41,190 nt of DNA from Chloroflexi bacterium HGW-Chloroflexi-10 (GCA_002840755.1 PHBZ01000046.1:1-41190); one strand, 5' to 3'; numbered from the stretch's first letter, positions 1 through 9,183 are shown. Numbers and translations are program-made. Notes: generated from the sequence alone by a model not told the origin.

Positions 1-79
1 CTCATCACTCATCACTCATCACTCATCACTCATCACTCATCACTCATCACTCATCACTCATCACTCATCACTCATCACT
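1..79. repeat. Heptamer tandem repeat (CTCATCA)n
   Basis: About eleven uninterrupted copies of the 7-bp unit CTCATCA fill the left edge of the window and probably continue outside it. The array ends just before a non-coding stretch. Such simple arrays vary in copy number by replication slippage; no coding or regulatory role is visible. Confidence 0.9.
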
Positions 80-275
80 GTTCTTCCCTATTCATCCCCC
101 ATTCGTTCCAAAACGACATACCCGCCATATAACACCAATTCAGCCATCTCCACCAGCCTCCCCCCACCCATGCCGGTCATTTCCCGGAAATAAATTCGTT
201 CCCATTGGAATTATTTTTACGAAAAACGAAAGAACGAATACGCAACGAGCTCCGACACAAATCCCTGATCCGTAG

Positions 276-295
276 GGGCGACGCATGCGTCGCCC
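276..295. repeat. 20-bp perfect palindrome, REP-like
   Basis: GGGCGACGCA followed directly by its reverse complement TGCGTCGCCC, a perfect 20-bp palindrome preceded by GTAG. It lies in non-coding DNA and has the look of a dispersed repetitive extragenic palindrome. Whether other copies exist in the genome cannot be seen from this window. Confidence 0.6.
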
Positions 296-340
296 TCAGA
301 CAAGGGTGGGTCTGCCCTTTGGAAAAGGAATTATCAGACT

Positions 341-356
341 CCCTCCTTTAGGAGGG
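341..356. repeat. Short hairpin CCCTCCT-TT-AGGAGGG
   Basis: A 7-bp perfect inverted repeat with a 2-nt loop, followed by CTGGGGAGGT. It has no T-tract, so it is unlikely to be an intrinsic terminator. It resembles a dispersed extragenic repeat. Confidence 0.5.
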
Positions 357-453
357 CTGGGGAGGTCCGATTTACCACCCATCACCTCGTCACGCCCCTC
401 CCTGCAACTTTTTCCCCCATCCTGCATCTAAACCCATAGAAAGCAAAACAACC

Positions 454-633
454 ATGCTGGAACAAAAACAGGAAACAGCTCACACCATCATCATTGAGCA
501 GCTAACACCCTCCCCTGAAATTCGGGTCGGTGAACAATGCCCAAAATGCCACAAAGGCATACTGGATTACGATGGAATGCTCAACTTGGTTTGCCCGCAA
601 TGCGCCTACATATCCGGCGGTTGTTTTACCTGA
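454..633 (+). CDS. Small zinc-ribbon protein (59 aa)
   Basis: An ORF of 59 residues with two CxxC knuckles, C29-P-K-C32 and C47-P-Q-C50, separated by 14 residues. This is the usual spacing of a rubredoxin-like or zinc-ribbon fold, here expected to bind one Zn or Fe. The N-terminal 25 residues carry no obvious motif. It ends TGATAA 52 bp before the thioredoxin-like gene, on the same strand, and is probably co-transcribed with it and with OsmC, which suggests a redox role (inference). No strong ribosome binding site precedes the ATG. The function is unknown. Confidence 0.7.
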   Translation: MLEQKQETAHTIIIEQLTPSPEIRVGEQCPKCHKGILDYDGMLNLVCPQCAYISGGCFT

Positions 634-687
634 TAAAACAACAAGCACCCCGTTGGGGAGCATCAAAAATTACTGGAGGAACGTACA

Positions 688-1365
688 ATGTCTGAAAAAT
701 TATTGGATGAAACCATCAAGAAACAGGTTAGCGAATTCTTTGGTGAAATGCAGCACCCGGTCAAACTTCTCTTTTTCGGCAGCCACGAACAAAATTGCGA
801 ATACTGTGAAGAAACCCGTGGTTTACTGGAAGAAATCAGTCAGTTAAGTGACCTGATTACATTGGAAACCTATGATATTGAGAACGACAAAGACACAGCC
901 AGCTTGTATAATATAGAATATGCCCCGGTCACAGTAGTGGCTGGCGTGGTGGATGGCGAAACACGCAACTACAATATCCGTTTCGCTGGCATTCCGGCAG
1001 GACACGAGTTCTCTTCATTGATTAACACCATCGTAATGGTCTCCAAACAGGATTCCGGCCTCTCCCCGGACATCCGCAAGCAATTAGCCGCATTGGACCA
1101 CCCTGTCCTTCTGCAAGTCTTCGTCACCCCCACCTGTCCATACTGCCCCCGCGCTGTTATTCTCTCTCACCAGATGGCCCTCGAATCACCTTTCGTCGTC
1201 GGTGAGATGGTCGAAGCCATGGAATTCCCGGAACTTTCCACCCGCTTTGGTGTCTCCGGCGTCCCGCATACCGTAATCAACAGCGGTGACGGAGAAGTGG
1301 TCGGAGCCGTTCCTGAAGCCAACCTCATGGCTGAAATCGAACGCGCATTGGCCGTGGCAGCCTGA
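688..1365 (+). CDS. Protein disulfide oxidoreductase, two thioredoxin folds (PDO/glutaredoxin-like)
   Basis: A 225-aa cytosolic protein with two CxxC active sites, C37-E-Y-C40 in the N-terminal half and C150-P-Y-C153 in the C-terminal half. This is the arrangement of the archaeal/thermophile protein disulfide oxidoreductase family, two fused thioredoxin folds. The second site is followed about 45 residues later by a cis-Pro segment (GVSGVPHTVI), as expected for thioredoxin folds. The N-terminal motif is a less usual variant. The family makes or reduces disulfides, often with a thioredoxin reductase partner, none of which is encoded nearby. The start is set by GGAGG about 8 nt upstream. It lies between the zinc ribbon and OsmC in a likely operon. 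Confidence 0.88.
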   Translation: MSEKLLDETIKKQVSEFFGEMQHPVKLLFFGSHEQNCEYCEETRGLLEEISQLSDLITLETYDIENDKDTASLYNIEYAPVTVVAGVVDGETRNYNIRFAGIPAGHEFSSLINTIVMVSKQDSGLSPDIRKQLAALDHPVLLQVFVTPTCPYCPRAVILSHQMALESPFVVGEMVEAMEFPELSTRFGVSGVPHTVINSGDGEVVGAVPEANLMAEIERALAVAA

Positions 1366-1387
1366 TTCCAATCTTCTAAGGAGTAAT

Positions 1388-1807
1388 ATGGACGCAAAAG
1401 TAACATGGCACCACGGGTTAACTTTCAACGCCACAGCCGATTCGGGCTTTACCTTGCCCTTGGGCGGCAAGAAAATTGTTGGCGGTGAAGAAGATGGTTT
1501 TCTGCCGATGGAATTGTTCGCCATCGGGCTGGCCGGCTGTACCGCAATGGATGTAATTTCAATCATGAATAAGATGCGCCAGAATGTGACCAATTTTGAG
1601 GTCAAAGTACACGCCGATCGTGTGGACCAGCATCCCAAGATTTTTTCAGAGATGCACATTGAATACATCGTCACTGGTAAAAGCCTGGATCCGGACGCCG
1701 TTGAGAAAGCGGTCAAACTTTCCGAAGAGCGCTATTGTCCCGGGCAGGCCATCTTATCCAAAACCGCTCAAATTAGCCACACCATCACCTTGATCGAAGC
1801 AGAATAA
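1388..1807 (+). CDS. OsmC family peroxiredoxin-like protein
   Basis: A 139-aa OsmC/Ohr-fold protein. The two redox cysteines of the family are C51 (in LAGCTAMDV, start of the central helix) and C117 (in RYCPGQAI). Such proteins reduce organic hydroperoxides through a Cys pair, usually using a dithiol reductant. Start 1388 is chosen because AAGGAG lies 5 nt upstream; an in-frame upstream start would overlap the preceding gene by about 80 bp. The gene follows the disulfide oxidoreductase by 22 bp, so the latter could supply electrons (inference). Its stop is followed directly by a bidirectional terminator. Confidence 0.88.
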   Translation: MDAKVTWHHGLTFNATADSGFTLPLGGKKIVGGEEDGFLPMELFAIGLAGCTAMDVISIMNKMRQNVTNFEVKVHADRVDQHPKIFSEMHIEYIVTGKSLDPDAVEKAVKLSEERYCPGQAILSKTAQISHTITLIEAE

Positions 1808-1813
1808 CTTTAA

Positions 1814-1845
1814 AAAAAGACACCTCTACGCAGATGTGTCTTTTT
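1814..1845. terminator. Bidirectional intrinsic terminator between convergent genes
   Basis: AAAAAAGACAC and GTGTCTTTTT form an 11-bp-class hairpin with an A-tract on one side and a T-tract on the other. It can end both the OsmC operon (plus) and the MFS gene (minus), whose stop codon overlaps its right edge. Confidence 0.8.
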
Positions 1846-3166
1846 ATCCTTCTTCATCAAAATCGGGAATGATCTCTTCCACCTTATAAACCAGTGGAAC
1901 AACAAAACCTGCCAGCCCAACCAGTACGGTCATGAAAGCTGTAAATGAAATAATCACCGCCATACCAGCGCCCGGACCCGGCACAAAGACTCGGCTTAAC
2001 CATAAGCCTGCTCCCGATTGTGGGTTGAGCATCATTGGCTCAAATACAGAATCGGCCAGCGGTCCGGCAATCAGCATACCCAATGGTGTAACCACCTGAG
2101 CGATCAAACGCCGCACCGAGAAAACCCGGCCCTGTAAATTGAGTGGTATCTTGGATTGCCAGATCGCCTGGTTGGAACTATTGATCAGCGGTATCACCAG
2201 CGAAACCAGGACCATACATATACTCCACCAGATAAAGTGAGTACCGGCGCCAAATACCGTCAGAAATGTTCCCGTGGAAGCGAAGCCCAGCAATACCCCG
2301 CGAACTTTACGTTGTTTAAACCCACCCCAGGCAGTGATGATCAGGCTGCCAACCACTCCTCCAACCGCCGCTACAGACTGTACTATCCCCAAAATGGTTG
2401 CATCGTTGCCTGTGCGCGCCAGAATCATCGGGTTGGATAATATCCACGCAAAAGAGCCAAAGAAATTGCCCAGAAAAAAGACCATCTGCAGTGAAACCAG
2501 GCTGGGGCGCTTGATCACATAGCGAAATCCAAAGACAATCTCCTGCCAGATACTGCCTTTTCCATCTTCTTCACGGATGGGCGGCGGGTTAGGAATATGA
2601 ACGATCAGCAGCGCCAGGATAGCCAGGAGAAAGGTCATCAAATCAATGCCGATAATCCCTGAAAGTCGCAATGTGCCAATCAATGCACCCGCCAGTACTG
2701 GCGCCAGAATACCCGAACCCCAATCCGCCACGGCAATCATCCCACTGGCACGGGTGTACTGATCTTTAGGAATAATCATTGATGTTGCAGCCGAATAGGC
2801 CGGCCACTGGAAAGTCTGAAAAACACCGGAAAAACCGGCAATCACATACAAATGCCAGATTTCCAAACGGTTTAGCAAAAAAAGCACCAGGATAGCCGTC
2901 ATCCCAACCGCCGTCCCCAGATCACTCAGCATCATCGTCAACTTACGGTTCCAGCGGTCTACCAGCGCTCCTGCCACAGGTGCAAAGACAATCATCGGAA
3001 TCATGCCGAAAAAGCCAACCAATGCCAGGGCGGTGGCTTCACCGGTAATTTCCCAGGCCCAGATTGTTAAGGCAAAAAAAGACATAGCCGAGCCAGTTAA
3101 CGAAATTAATTGCCCAAACCAGAGCAGTACAAAAGCGCGCATACCCTGCGGTTTTTGGAATTTCAT
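1844..3166 (-). CDS. MFS transporter (MFS_3 / macrolide-efflux-like)
   Basis: A 440-aa polytopic membrane protein with about 12 hydrophobic segments. The loop after TM2 contains the MFS motif A-like segment GALVDRWNRKLTMMLSD, which fits the major facilitator superfamily, specifically the MFS_3 group of enterobactin/macrolide exporters. The substrate cannot be read from the sequence. The start overlaps the stop of the upstream lipoprotein gene by 4 bp (ATGA), so the two are translationally coupled. The sequence ends at the shared bidirectional terminator. Confidence 0.85.
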   Translation of the reverse strand: MKFQKPQGMRAFVLLWFGQLISLTGSAMSFFALTIWAWEITGEATALALVGFFGMIPMIVFAPVAGALVDRWNRKLTMMLSDLGTAVGMTAILVLFLLNRLEIWHLYVIAGFSGVFQTFQWPAYSAATSMIIPKDQYTRASGMIAVADWGSGILAPVLAGALIGTLRLSGIIGIDLMTFLLAILALLIVHIPNPPPIREEDGKGSIWQEIVFGFRYVIKRPSLVSLQMVFFLGNFFGSFAWILSNPMILARTGNDATILGIVQSVAAVGGVVGSLIITAWGGFKQRKVRGVLLGFASTGTFLTVFGAGTHFIWWSICMVLVSLVIPLINSSNQAIWQSKIPLNLQGRVFSVRRLIAQVVTPLGMLIAGPLADSVFEPMMLNPQSGAGLWLSRVFVPGPGAGMAVIISFTAFMTVLVGLAGFVVPLVYKVEEIIPDFDEEG

Positions 3167-4680
3167 TGGTCAGCTAACGTCAAGCCCTGGGCTGTGATCT
3201 GGGAAAACTGATCAGAACAAACACAGGCAGTCTTTACCAAACCATTTTTCTTCATGGTGCCGCTGTAAGCCGCGCCGCCTATACCTGTGATCCAGCCTTC
3301 CATGTTAAAAGGCACTATATCACCCGCCAGAATCCATTCGCCGTTATACTTGCGCGCGATATGCACGTGGGTTCCGGTAGATTTACCTCCCTCACACGAG
3401 GGTAATCCAATGGGGTCGCCTTGTTTTAATTGGGTTCCCACAGGAGGAATCGAGGTTGTCAAAAGATGCAGATAAAAAACCGACCAGCCAGTGCGTTCAT
3501 CGCCATCACCATCCAGATCCAGAACGGCAAAGGCTATCCCCTTGCGGGAAATCACCCCATCTGCAACCGCCAGGGCCGGGTCTATCGCTGGCGTGCAGCC
3601 GCCCACATTCGTTGCCGGAGCAAAATCAATGGCGGAAAAGGGTGCGCCCAATCCCCATCCGGTGTGCGGTCCTCCGGTATAGGCCCAGGTCTGTCCCGGT
3701 GCAAAAGGTAAAATCATTTCCGGTTGGCGCAAACTGCCAGGAATAAGAATCTGATCACCCTGCCAGGGGTCGCCAAATAAGGCTGCATAAGTATGTGCCA
3801 AACCGTTAGCCGATACCGCCACCGCATACTCATCCCGTCCCATGATCTGCGAAAAATAATATTGCAAAGCTGCCGAAGCAGCATTCTGCCAGGGATCTGG
3901 GCGTTCCAGACGGCCGTCGGAATGTTTATAGGTTTTTAGCGAGCCATCCCGCCAGGTATAGTAACCATTATTTAAAAAGTTTGCCGCCCAGACTAATTGT
4001 TGAGCCACACCCTGATGGAAGATATCCCTGTACCCTAATGGATAGGCATCCACATCATCTGGTGGAGTGGAATTACTCAATGCCCCGGTCTGGTATTCCA
4101 GAATAGCCAAAAGTAGTTGTGGGCTGACACTGAACATCTCACTGATATAGATGACCATCCCGGCGCCCGAACGCACCTCTTCTCCGATGATATGCCGTGA
4201 ATCTTTCAACCAGCCAGGATGCTGATTTACGAAATCGACCACATCAAAATCCACTCCCCTGGGCCCATTTACAAAAGCTATATCAGGAATAATCTGATAC
4301 GAGCTGGACCAGATTGGATCATAATAAATCGGGATTTTCATTGGCATACCGGGCGGCATGGTCGTTGCATCTTCCGGGATAATCGGGTTCGCTTCGCGAA
4401 TCTCAGCAACTGTGGTGTTAAAATGAATCGCCAATGCCGGTACAGTGTCGCCGCTTTGAGCCACATAATCAACAATCGTGCCTGGCAAATAGGATGGGCG
4501 GGTGGCCACCGGCGTCAATTCAGGCAGCGGGGTTGCCGTCACTTCGCCATCCGCATTATCGATCCACAAATCCAGCGATGATGGGTGCGTTGGTTGGCAG
4601 GCATTTAAAACAAAAGCCACCAAAACCAGGATCGAGATCAAGATTGTATATTTTTGGGTTGGTTTACAGAACTGTTTCAT
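3163..4680 (-). CDS. LysM + M23 peptidase lipoprotein, paralog 1
   Basis: A 505-aa predicted lipoprotein. It has a type II signal peptide with lipobox Cys28 (LNAC), a Thr/Pro-rich linker, a LysM module at about 71-118, a central helical region (about 150-310) with an ILEYQTG segment, and a C-terminal M23 zinc metallopeptidase domain. Visible M23 ligands are H339 and D352 (GGPHxGW...AIDFAP) and the THVH pair H438/H440. A DLDGDGDERTGW segment at about 388-399 looks like a Ca-binding loop. It probably acts at the cell surface on peptidoglycan or a related wall polymer. It is the last of three tandem paralogs, and its stop overlaps the MFS start. Confidence 0.88.
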   Translation of the reverse strand: MKQFCKPTQKYTILISILVLVAFVLNACQPTHPSSLDLWIDNADGEVTATPLPELTPVATRPSYLPGTIVDYVAQSGDTVPALAIHFNTTVAEIREANPIIPEDATTMPPGMPMKIPIYYDPIWSSSYQIIPDIAFVNGPRGVDFDVVDFVNQHPGWLKDSRHIIGEEVRSGAGMVIYISEMFSVSPQLLLAILEYQTGALSNSTPPDDVDAYPLGYRDIFHQGVAQQLVWAANFLNNGYYTWRDGSLKTYKHSDGRLERPDPWQNAASAALQYYFSQIMGRDEYAVAVSANGLAHTYAALFGDPWQGDQILIPGSLRQPEMILPFAPGQTWAYTGGPHTGWGLGAPFSAIDFAPATNVGGCTPAIDPALAVADGVISRKGIAFAVLDLDGDGDERTGWSVFYLHLLTTSIPPVGTQLKQGDPIGLPSCEGGKSTGTHVHIARKYNGEWILAGDIVPFNMEGWITGIGGAAYSGTMKKNGLVKTACVCSDQFSQITAQGLTLADQ

Positions 4681-4761
4681 AGATTCAATGCCCGTCGAAT
4701 TTATTAGAGACTGGCGGAGAAATTATAATTTAAGAAGTTAAGAAATAGATGAAATTCTAGA

Positions 4762-6414
4762 TCAATCACGTCTGATCTGTGTTTCAAATGAACCATATGT
4801 ATGTGCTGTCACAATAGCGCCATCACGCATTAGGGTACCTTCGTATGCTTTATTGCCCTGCCCAACGACCCATCCACTCAAGGTGAACGGCACCGGACCA
4901 TCAGCCGTAATCCACTCACCGTTATATTTCCGGGCTATATGCACATGCGTACCTGTGGATGAACCTCCCTCACAGGAAGGATGTCCAATCTCTTCATCCT
5001 GCTCAAGGTAAACACCAGCCTTTACTTTGTCTTTAGTGGCAATATGCAAATAAAATATTACCCAACCCGTCTGTTCATAACCATCGCCATCCAGGTCCAC
5101 CACCACAATTCCGGTACCGGTGCGTACCACCAACCCTGGTGCAGAAGCCGTGACCCATTCATTCGAGGTAACACATCCGGATTCATCTGATCCGGGAGCA
5201 AAGTCTACCGCCGCCCAGGACCCTTTAGGACCCCAGGCCGGGTGTGGGCCGCCGGTAAAACTCCATAATTTTCCCACCTTGAAAGGCAGTTCAAGTACTG
5301 GTTGGGTCAGCGTGGTTGGGAACAATGGCTCTACCGTCTGAGAACGGAGCCATGGGCTGCCAAACATCTCTTCATAGAGAACCGGGAAACTTTCCGGTCC
5401 ATATAAAACGCCCAGCCACCGTGCAGGGTCATAAAATTGTGAAAAAAACTGTTGAATAGCCGCTGAACCGGCATTTATCTTGGGGTAAATGCGCTGTTGG
5501 CTGCCATCCGGGAAAAACACTTCGATAATACGGCCTTCGCGCCAACCGTAATACCCTGAAGAAAGCTCCTGTACTGCTAATGAAAGCTGTTTTCGCAAAC
5601 CTTGCTTTTCCTGAACAATAAAGCCCATCGGATAGGTTTCTGCAGCCAAATTTTCAGGTTGACCATAAACCCAATGGGATTGATATTCGAGAAGGCCAAG
5701 CAGTAACCGTGGATTAATCGATTCTTCCATAGCCATTAGTTCTACCACTTCAGCGCCACTGTACCAGCGATCAACAATATATTCGCGATAGGTACTCAGG
5801 TATCCGTTGGCTTCCATTACATAAGCGGAGATATCAAAATCCAAAGCAGAAGGTGAGTATATGATTTCACTATCCGGTAAAACTGGGTCGGAAGCCAGAT
5901 CTGCGCCGTAATAATCAGGAATAATTAATAAGGTACCTGGTGTAATAAACCCAATATCCGGAACCACTCCCTGAGCTCGGATTTCATCCACCCCTACACC
6001 AAAATGAGCAGCGAGAACTGGCAAAGTATCGCCGGATTGAGTGTAATATAGAATTGGTGGACGGGGAGTATTGTCACGCGTGGCTGTTGGCAGGGGTGTC
6101 GCTTCAACCAGTAAGGTTGGTAAAGGAGTTTCAGGTAATTCTATATTGCTGGTGGTCGGCTGTGCCAGATTTGGAGTTGGCTCTGCCAATGCGACCGGCT
6201 CATTGGTGGCTAATGCTGGGTGTGTGGTGGAAACCTGGTCAAACTGAGCCGAAACTGTCGCGGTCAGATCCAATGCGCTAACATATGTCGTGCCCAAATT
6301 ACAGGCGACTGTGGTTATTGCCCAGATCAATAAAATCGTCAAAAACAACAGACGTTTAGCGCTGAATAAGACTTTCCGTCCGGAAGCGATCCCATGCCTC
6401 AATAGTTTCTCCAT
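4762..6414 (-). CDS. LysM + M23 peptidase lipoprotein, paralog 2
   Basis: A 550-aa lipoprotein with the same architecture as its neighbours: basic N-terminus, hydrophobic core, lipobox Cys38 (TVAC), a long Thr/Pro-rich linker to about residue 120, LysM at about 122-168, a helical middle region with GLLEYQSH, and a C-terminal M23 domain (GGPHPAWG...AVDFAP, then GTHVHIARKYNGEW). A DLDGDGYEQTGW loop is conserved. The ATG at 6414 overlaps the end of paralog 3 by 59 bp, with TAAGGA directly before it. Later in-frame TTG/CTG codons would shorten the n-region, so the exact start is uncertain. Peptidoglycan-acting role is inferred from the domains. Confidence 0.85.
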   Translation of the reverse strand: MEKLLRHGIASGRKVLFSAKRLLFLTILLIWAITTVACNLGTTYVSALDLTATVSAQFDQVSTTHPALATNEPVALAEPTPNLAQPTTSNIELPETPLPTLLVEATPLPTATRDNTPRPPILYYTQSGDTLPVLAAHFGVGVDEIRAQGVVPDIGFITPGTLLIIPDYYGADLASDPVLPDSEIIYSPSALDFDISAYVMEANGYLSTYREYIVDRWYSGAEVVELMAMEESINPRLLLGLLEYQSHWVYGQPENLAAETYPMGFIVQEKQGLRKQLSLAVQELSSGYYGWREGRIIEVFFPDGSQQRIYPKINAGSAAIQQFFSQFYDPARWLGVLYGPESFPVLYEEMFGSPWLRSQTVEPLFPTTLTQPVLELPFKVGKLWSFTGGPHPAWGPKGSWAAVDFAPGSDESGCVTSNEWVTASAPGLVVRTGTGIVVVDLDGDGYEQTGWVIFYLHIATKDKVKAGVYLEQDEEIGHPSCEGGSSTGTHVHIARKYNGEWITADGPVPFTLSGWVVGQGNKAYEGTLMRDGAIVTAHTYGSFETQIRRD

Positions 6415-7873
6415 TCCTTACCAAATATCCATTATAAGCCAGATCGGTGCTCACGGCGCTGTAACCACTCATCACAAACGGCAATGCGCCATCAGCCGGA
6501 ATCCATTCTCCATTATACCGCCGTGCCAAATGCAGATGTGTTCCCGATGAAACCCCACCTTCACAGGATGGGTGTCCAATAAAATCACCTATTTTTACAA
6601 CATCTCCGGCTTCTACCCGTTCCCAACTGGATAAATGCAAGTACAAAATCACCCAACCGGTTTGTTCATAACCATCGCCATCCAGGTCCTGAATGACCGC
6701 GCCATTCTCAGAGCGAAGAATTACTCCATCAGCCAGAGCTGTTACCCAATCGCCGCTTACAGAACATCCCATCGGGCTGCCAGGTGGAGCAAAATCCAGT
6801 GCTCCCCAGGCGGTTCCATCACCCCAGGAAGGGTGAGGTCCGCCAGTAAAAGACCATGCAATACCGGGCTGCATGGGTAATTCAAATTCCGGTTGTTTCA
6901 CATCCGCTGGAATGAGCGGATCCACCGAATAATCAAAAGGATAACCAAACAATTGCTCATAAAGGAAAAAGACACCATATTCAGAAACCGCCAATTGCCA
7001 ATCCAATTTGCCGTAATAAACGCCAGCCCAATATTGAATTGCTGCGGTACCGGCATTAATCGTATTTCCTGCCGGAACATAACTTCCATCGGATAATACA
7101 TAATACCCCAACCGGTTTTCCTGCCAGCGGTAATAACCGCCATTGAGCAAATTGGCATATTTCGACAGGATGTTAAACAAATCTGTTTCCCATGCGTCTG
7201 TTGGTGATGTGGTTGGGGTCGTTGAAGGAGTTTCGGTTGCTTCAACAATCCGCGGACCAGTCAGCCAACCAGTACGATACTCCAACAATGTCAGAAGTAT
7301 ACGCGGGTTAACCGAATAATCTTCGGCAGCTTGTTGCACAACCTCAGCCGAATTACTTAATCCTGATAAATAGCCGTTATAACCGGAAAGAAAGGCGGCA
7401 ACATCAAACCCAATACAGGAAGGTCCATAGACCAGTTCCGAATTAGGGATAATTTTAAAATTGGATGGGCGCATATTTGGGTCAGCAGCTGGAATTTCTA
7501 AGACCTGACCAATCTCCAATATATTAATATTACTAATCGGGTTTACCTGAATCAATGCATTAAGATCCACAGCGTATGATTGCGCAATGGCACTAAGCGA
7601 ATCATTGGGCTGAACAACGTAGGATTCCGGCTCAGTCCGCAAGGTCGGCATGACGCGAGGTGCATCCGGCGTTGGCGAAAGAATTGGCTGGTTTGGTAAG
7701 CGGGTAGCTGGCAAATATGGTGTTTTTAGAGGTTGTCCGGTACCAACCACAAGAGGAGTATTGACTACCAAATGCCAGGGTTCTTTCTCTTCGGAAGGTT
7801 TCACACAGGCAGAAAGTATCAGCAAAGATATTACTGATACAACACATATGGTCCAAAGATTTCGTTTTATCAA
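6356..7873 (-). CDS. LysM + M23 peptidase lipoprotein, paralog 3
   Basis: A 505-aa lipoprotein: signal peptide with lipobox Cys23 (LSAC), Pro-rich linker, LysM at about 84-129 (YVVQPNDSLSAIAQSY...), a helical middle region (LLTLLEYRTGWL), and a C-terminal M23 domain with GGPHPSWG...ALDFAPP and SSGTHLHLARRYNGEW carrying the expected His/Asp/His ligands. It is the first of the three paralogs in transcription order, and its 3' end overlaps the next gene by 59 bp. Together the three suggest a duplicated set of cell-envelope hydrolases, perhaps differing in wall target or timing (inference). Confidence 0.88.
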   Translation of the reverse strand: MIKRNLWTICVVSVISLLILSACVKPSEEKEPWHLVVNTPLVVGTGQPLKTPYLPATRLPNQPILSPTPDAPRVMPTLRTEPESYVVQPNDSLSAIAQSYAVDLNALIQVNPISNINILEIGQVLEIPAADPNMRPSNFKIIPNSELVYGPSCIGFDVAAFLSGYNGYLSGLSNSAEVVQQAAEDYSVNPRILLTLLEYRTGWLTGPRIVEATETPSTTPTTSPTDAWETDLFNILSKYANLLNGGYYRWQENRLGYYVLSDGSYVPAGNTINAGTAAIQYWAGVYYGKLDWQLAVSEYGVFFLYEQLFGYPFDYSVDPLIPADVKQPEFELPMQPGIAWSFTGGPHPSWGDGTAWGALDFAPPGSPMGCSVSGDWVTALADGVILRSENGAVIQDLDGDGYEQTGWVILYLHLSSWERVEAGDVVKIGDFIGHPSCEGGVSSGTHLHLARRYNGEWIPADGALPFVMSGYSAVSTDLAYNGYLVRNGETIEAWDRFRTESLIQR

Positions 7874-7980
7874 AGTGTCAACCTCGCCGGTGAGAGTATT
7901 CTACTCACATATAGTTGATAGGTATGGTGACTATGTCCCTCTTGAAATTCGTTTTGGACACATCTACCTGCAAACATGCC

Positions 7981-9156
7981 CTATTCTCCTGGTTCGAAGG
8001 GCACCAGGTCTGCATAACCCGGACAAAACAGCTGATACCAGTGATATTCATCAGCCTGGTTTGACTGAGCAAAGGCCTCCGCCTGAATGGATAGTTCTAC
8101 CGCCTGATCAAGATTTATATAAGCTGAATTACTCCAATAACGCGGTAGCACCATCAAAGGGTCATCCATTGCAATCTCAGATTCTCCCAATGGGATCCAA
8201 TTAAACATTACCGGACCACGCGCATGCACAGTAAAACCAATCTCATATCCAGCTTCATGTGCCACCGCAATCGCCTCCGGTGTATAATTACCACCCGGCC
8301 AGATAAATGCCATTGGCGGTCTGCCAAAATACTGCTCTATTAGAGGAATCGGACCAAAAAGTTCCTGCTCCACAATTTCCGGAGATGTAAACTCAGTAAA
8401 ATAAGTCGATCCATTGTGTAGAAATCCATGCGCTTGCATATCCAGCCGATTATTCTGGTTCAGACGTAGTAATTCTTTCCATTCCCAATCAGCAGCCACA
8501 CCTGTAATATAAGCTAGTGTGACTGTCCAATCATTGGCATCCAGCACCGGAAGAAAATGCTGCCGTATCACACCCGGACGACGGTCATCTACAATCAGAA
8601 TCATCGAACGGGGAGGGATCGACTCATTATTTTTGAGAAAACCCACCAATTGTTCTGTGGTAATAGTCTCAAAACCCAATTGTTTGGCATGCTGCATCGT
8701 GTTCATAAAATACTCGTGAGTAACATCCATGGGATCGGAAACGGATTTTCCTTCCTGCCGGACAGAATGATACATTACCGGTACAACTATCGTGCCAGGT
8801 TTACTTTTATCCTCTCCCCAACGCAGATTGAGGTATTCACAGGTATCTCCAATATACCCTTGTGGGGTGACATCTCTTAATAATATCTTGGACTGAAAAA
8901 CAGTTAGGTCATAGGGAATTGGCGTAACTGTAGAAGTTTGCGTGGCTGTGGGAGTTGTTGTTGGAGTGACGGTCGGCGGCAATGAGGTGGGTGTGCTTGT
9001 TTGTGTTGCAGATTGGGTTGGTTTTTTAGTTGGATCAGAAATAATGAAAACGGGCGGCCAAGTACAAGCGGCGATTGTGCTGATCAGAAAAACCACCAAT
9101 ACAATTCGCAGCCAGACTTGAACCACCCGTTTTAATCGATTACCAGTAAAATTCAC
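7981..9156 (-). CDS. Polysaccharide deacetylase (NodB/CE4) lipoprotein
   Basis: A 391-aa protein with an N-terminal membrane segment and lipobox Cys31 (IAAC), a Thr/Ser/Pro linker (about 40-80), then a NodB-homology domain. Motif 1 is IVDDRRPG (D190/D191), motif 2 is HGFLH (H243, H247) and motif 3 is WPGGNYTPEA. The family removes N- or O-acetyl groups from chitin, peptidoglycan or other glycans with a D-H-H bound metal. Motif 1 departs from the usual TFDDG (VDDRR), so activity is likely but not certain. It is extracellular and membrane-anchored, and sits in a minus-strand block with the LysM-M23 lipoproteins, supporting an envelope role. Confidence 0.85.
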   Translation of the reverse strand: MNFTGNRLKRVVQVWLRIVLVVFLISTIAACTWPPVFIISDPTKKPTQSATQTSTPTSLPPTVTPTTTPTATQTSTVTPIPYDLTVFQSKILLRDVTPQGYIGDTCEYLNLRWGEDKSKPGTIVVPVMYHSVRQEGKSVSDPMDVTHEYFMNTMQHAKQLGFETITTEQLVGFLKNNESIPPRSMILIVDDRRPGVIRQHFLPVLDANDWTVTLAYITGVAADWEWKELLRLNQNNRLDMQAHGFLHNGSTYFTEFTSPEIVEQELFGPIPLIEQYFGRPPMAFIWPGGNYTPEAIAVAHEAGYEIGFTVHARGPVMFNWIPLGESEIAMDDPLMVLPRYWSNSAYINLDQAVELSIQAEAFAQSNQADEYHWYQLFCPGYADLVPFEPGE

Positions 9157-9183
9157 AAATGTTTATCCACGTAAGGATATGTA

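Larger units (their letters stand above)
80..453. other. Intergenic region with REP-like palindromes, no gene seen
   Basis: No convincing ORF is seen here. The stretch holds two strong short palindromes, listed separately, and C-rich low-complexity sequence upstream of the zinc-ribbon gene. No clear promoter hexamers could be assigned. Confidence 0.6.

Noticed and set aside
1..79. Possible CRISPR array
   Set aside because: The unit is 7 bp and directly tandem, with no spacers.
530..847. 105-aa plus-strand ORF across the zinc-ribbon end and the oxidoreductase start
   Set aside because: Out of frame with two better-supported genes, both with cysteine motifs.
1186..1716. Long minus-strand ORF opposite the OsmC and oxidoreductase genes
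   Set aside because: Shadow frame; the plus-strand genes have family motifs and ribosome binding sites.
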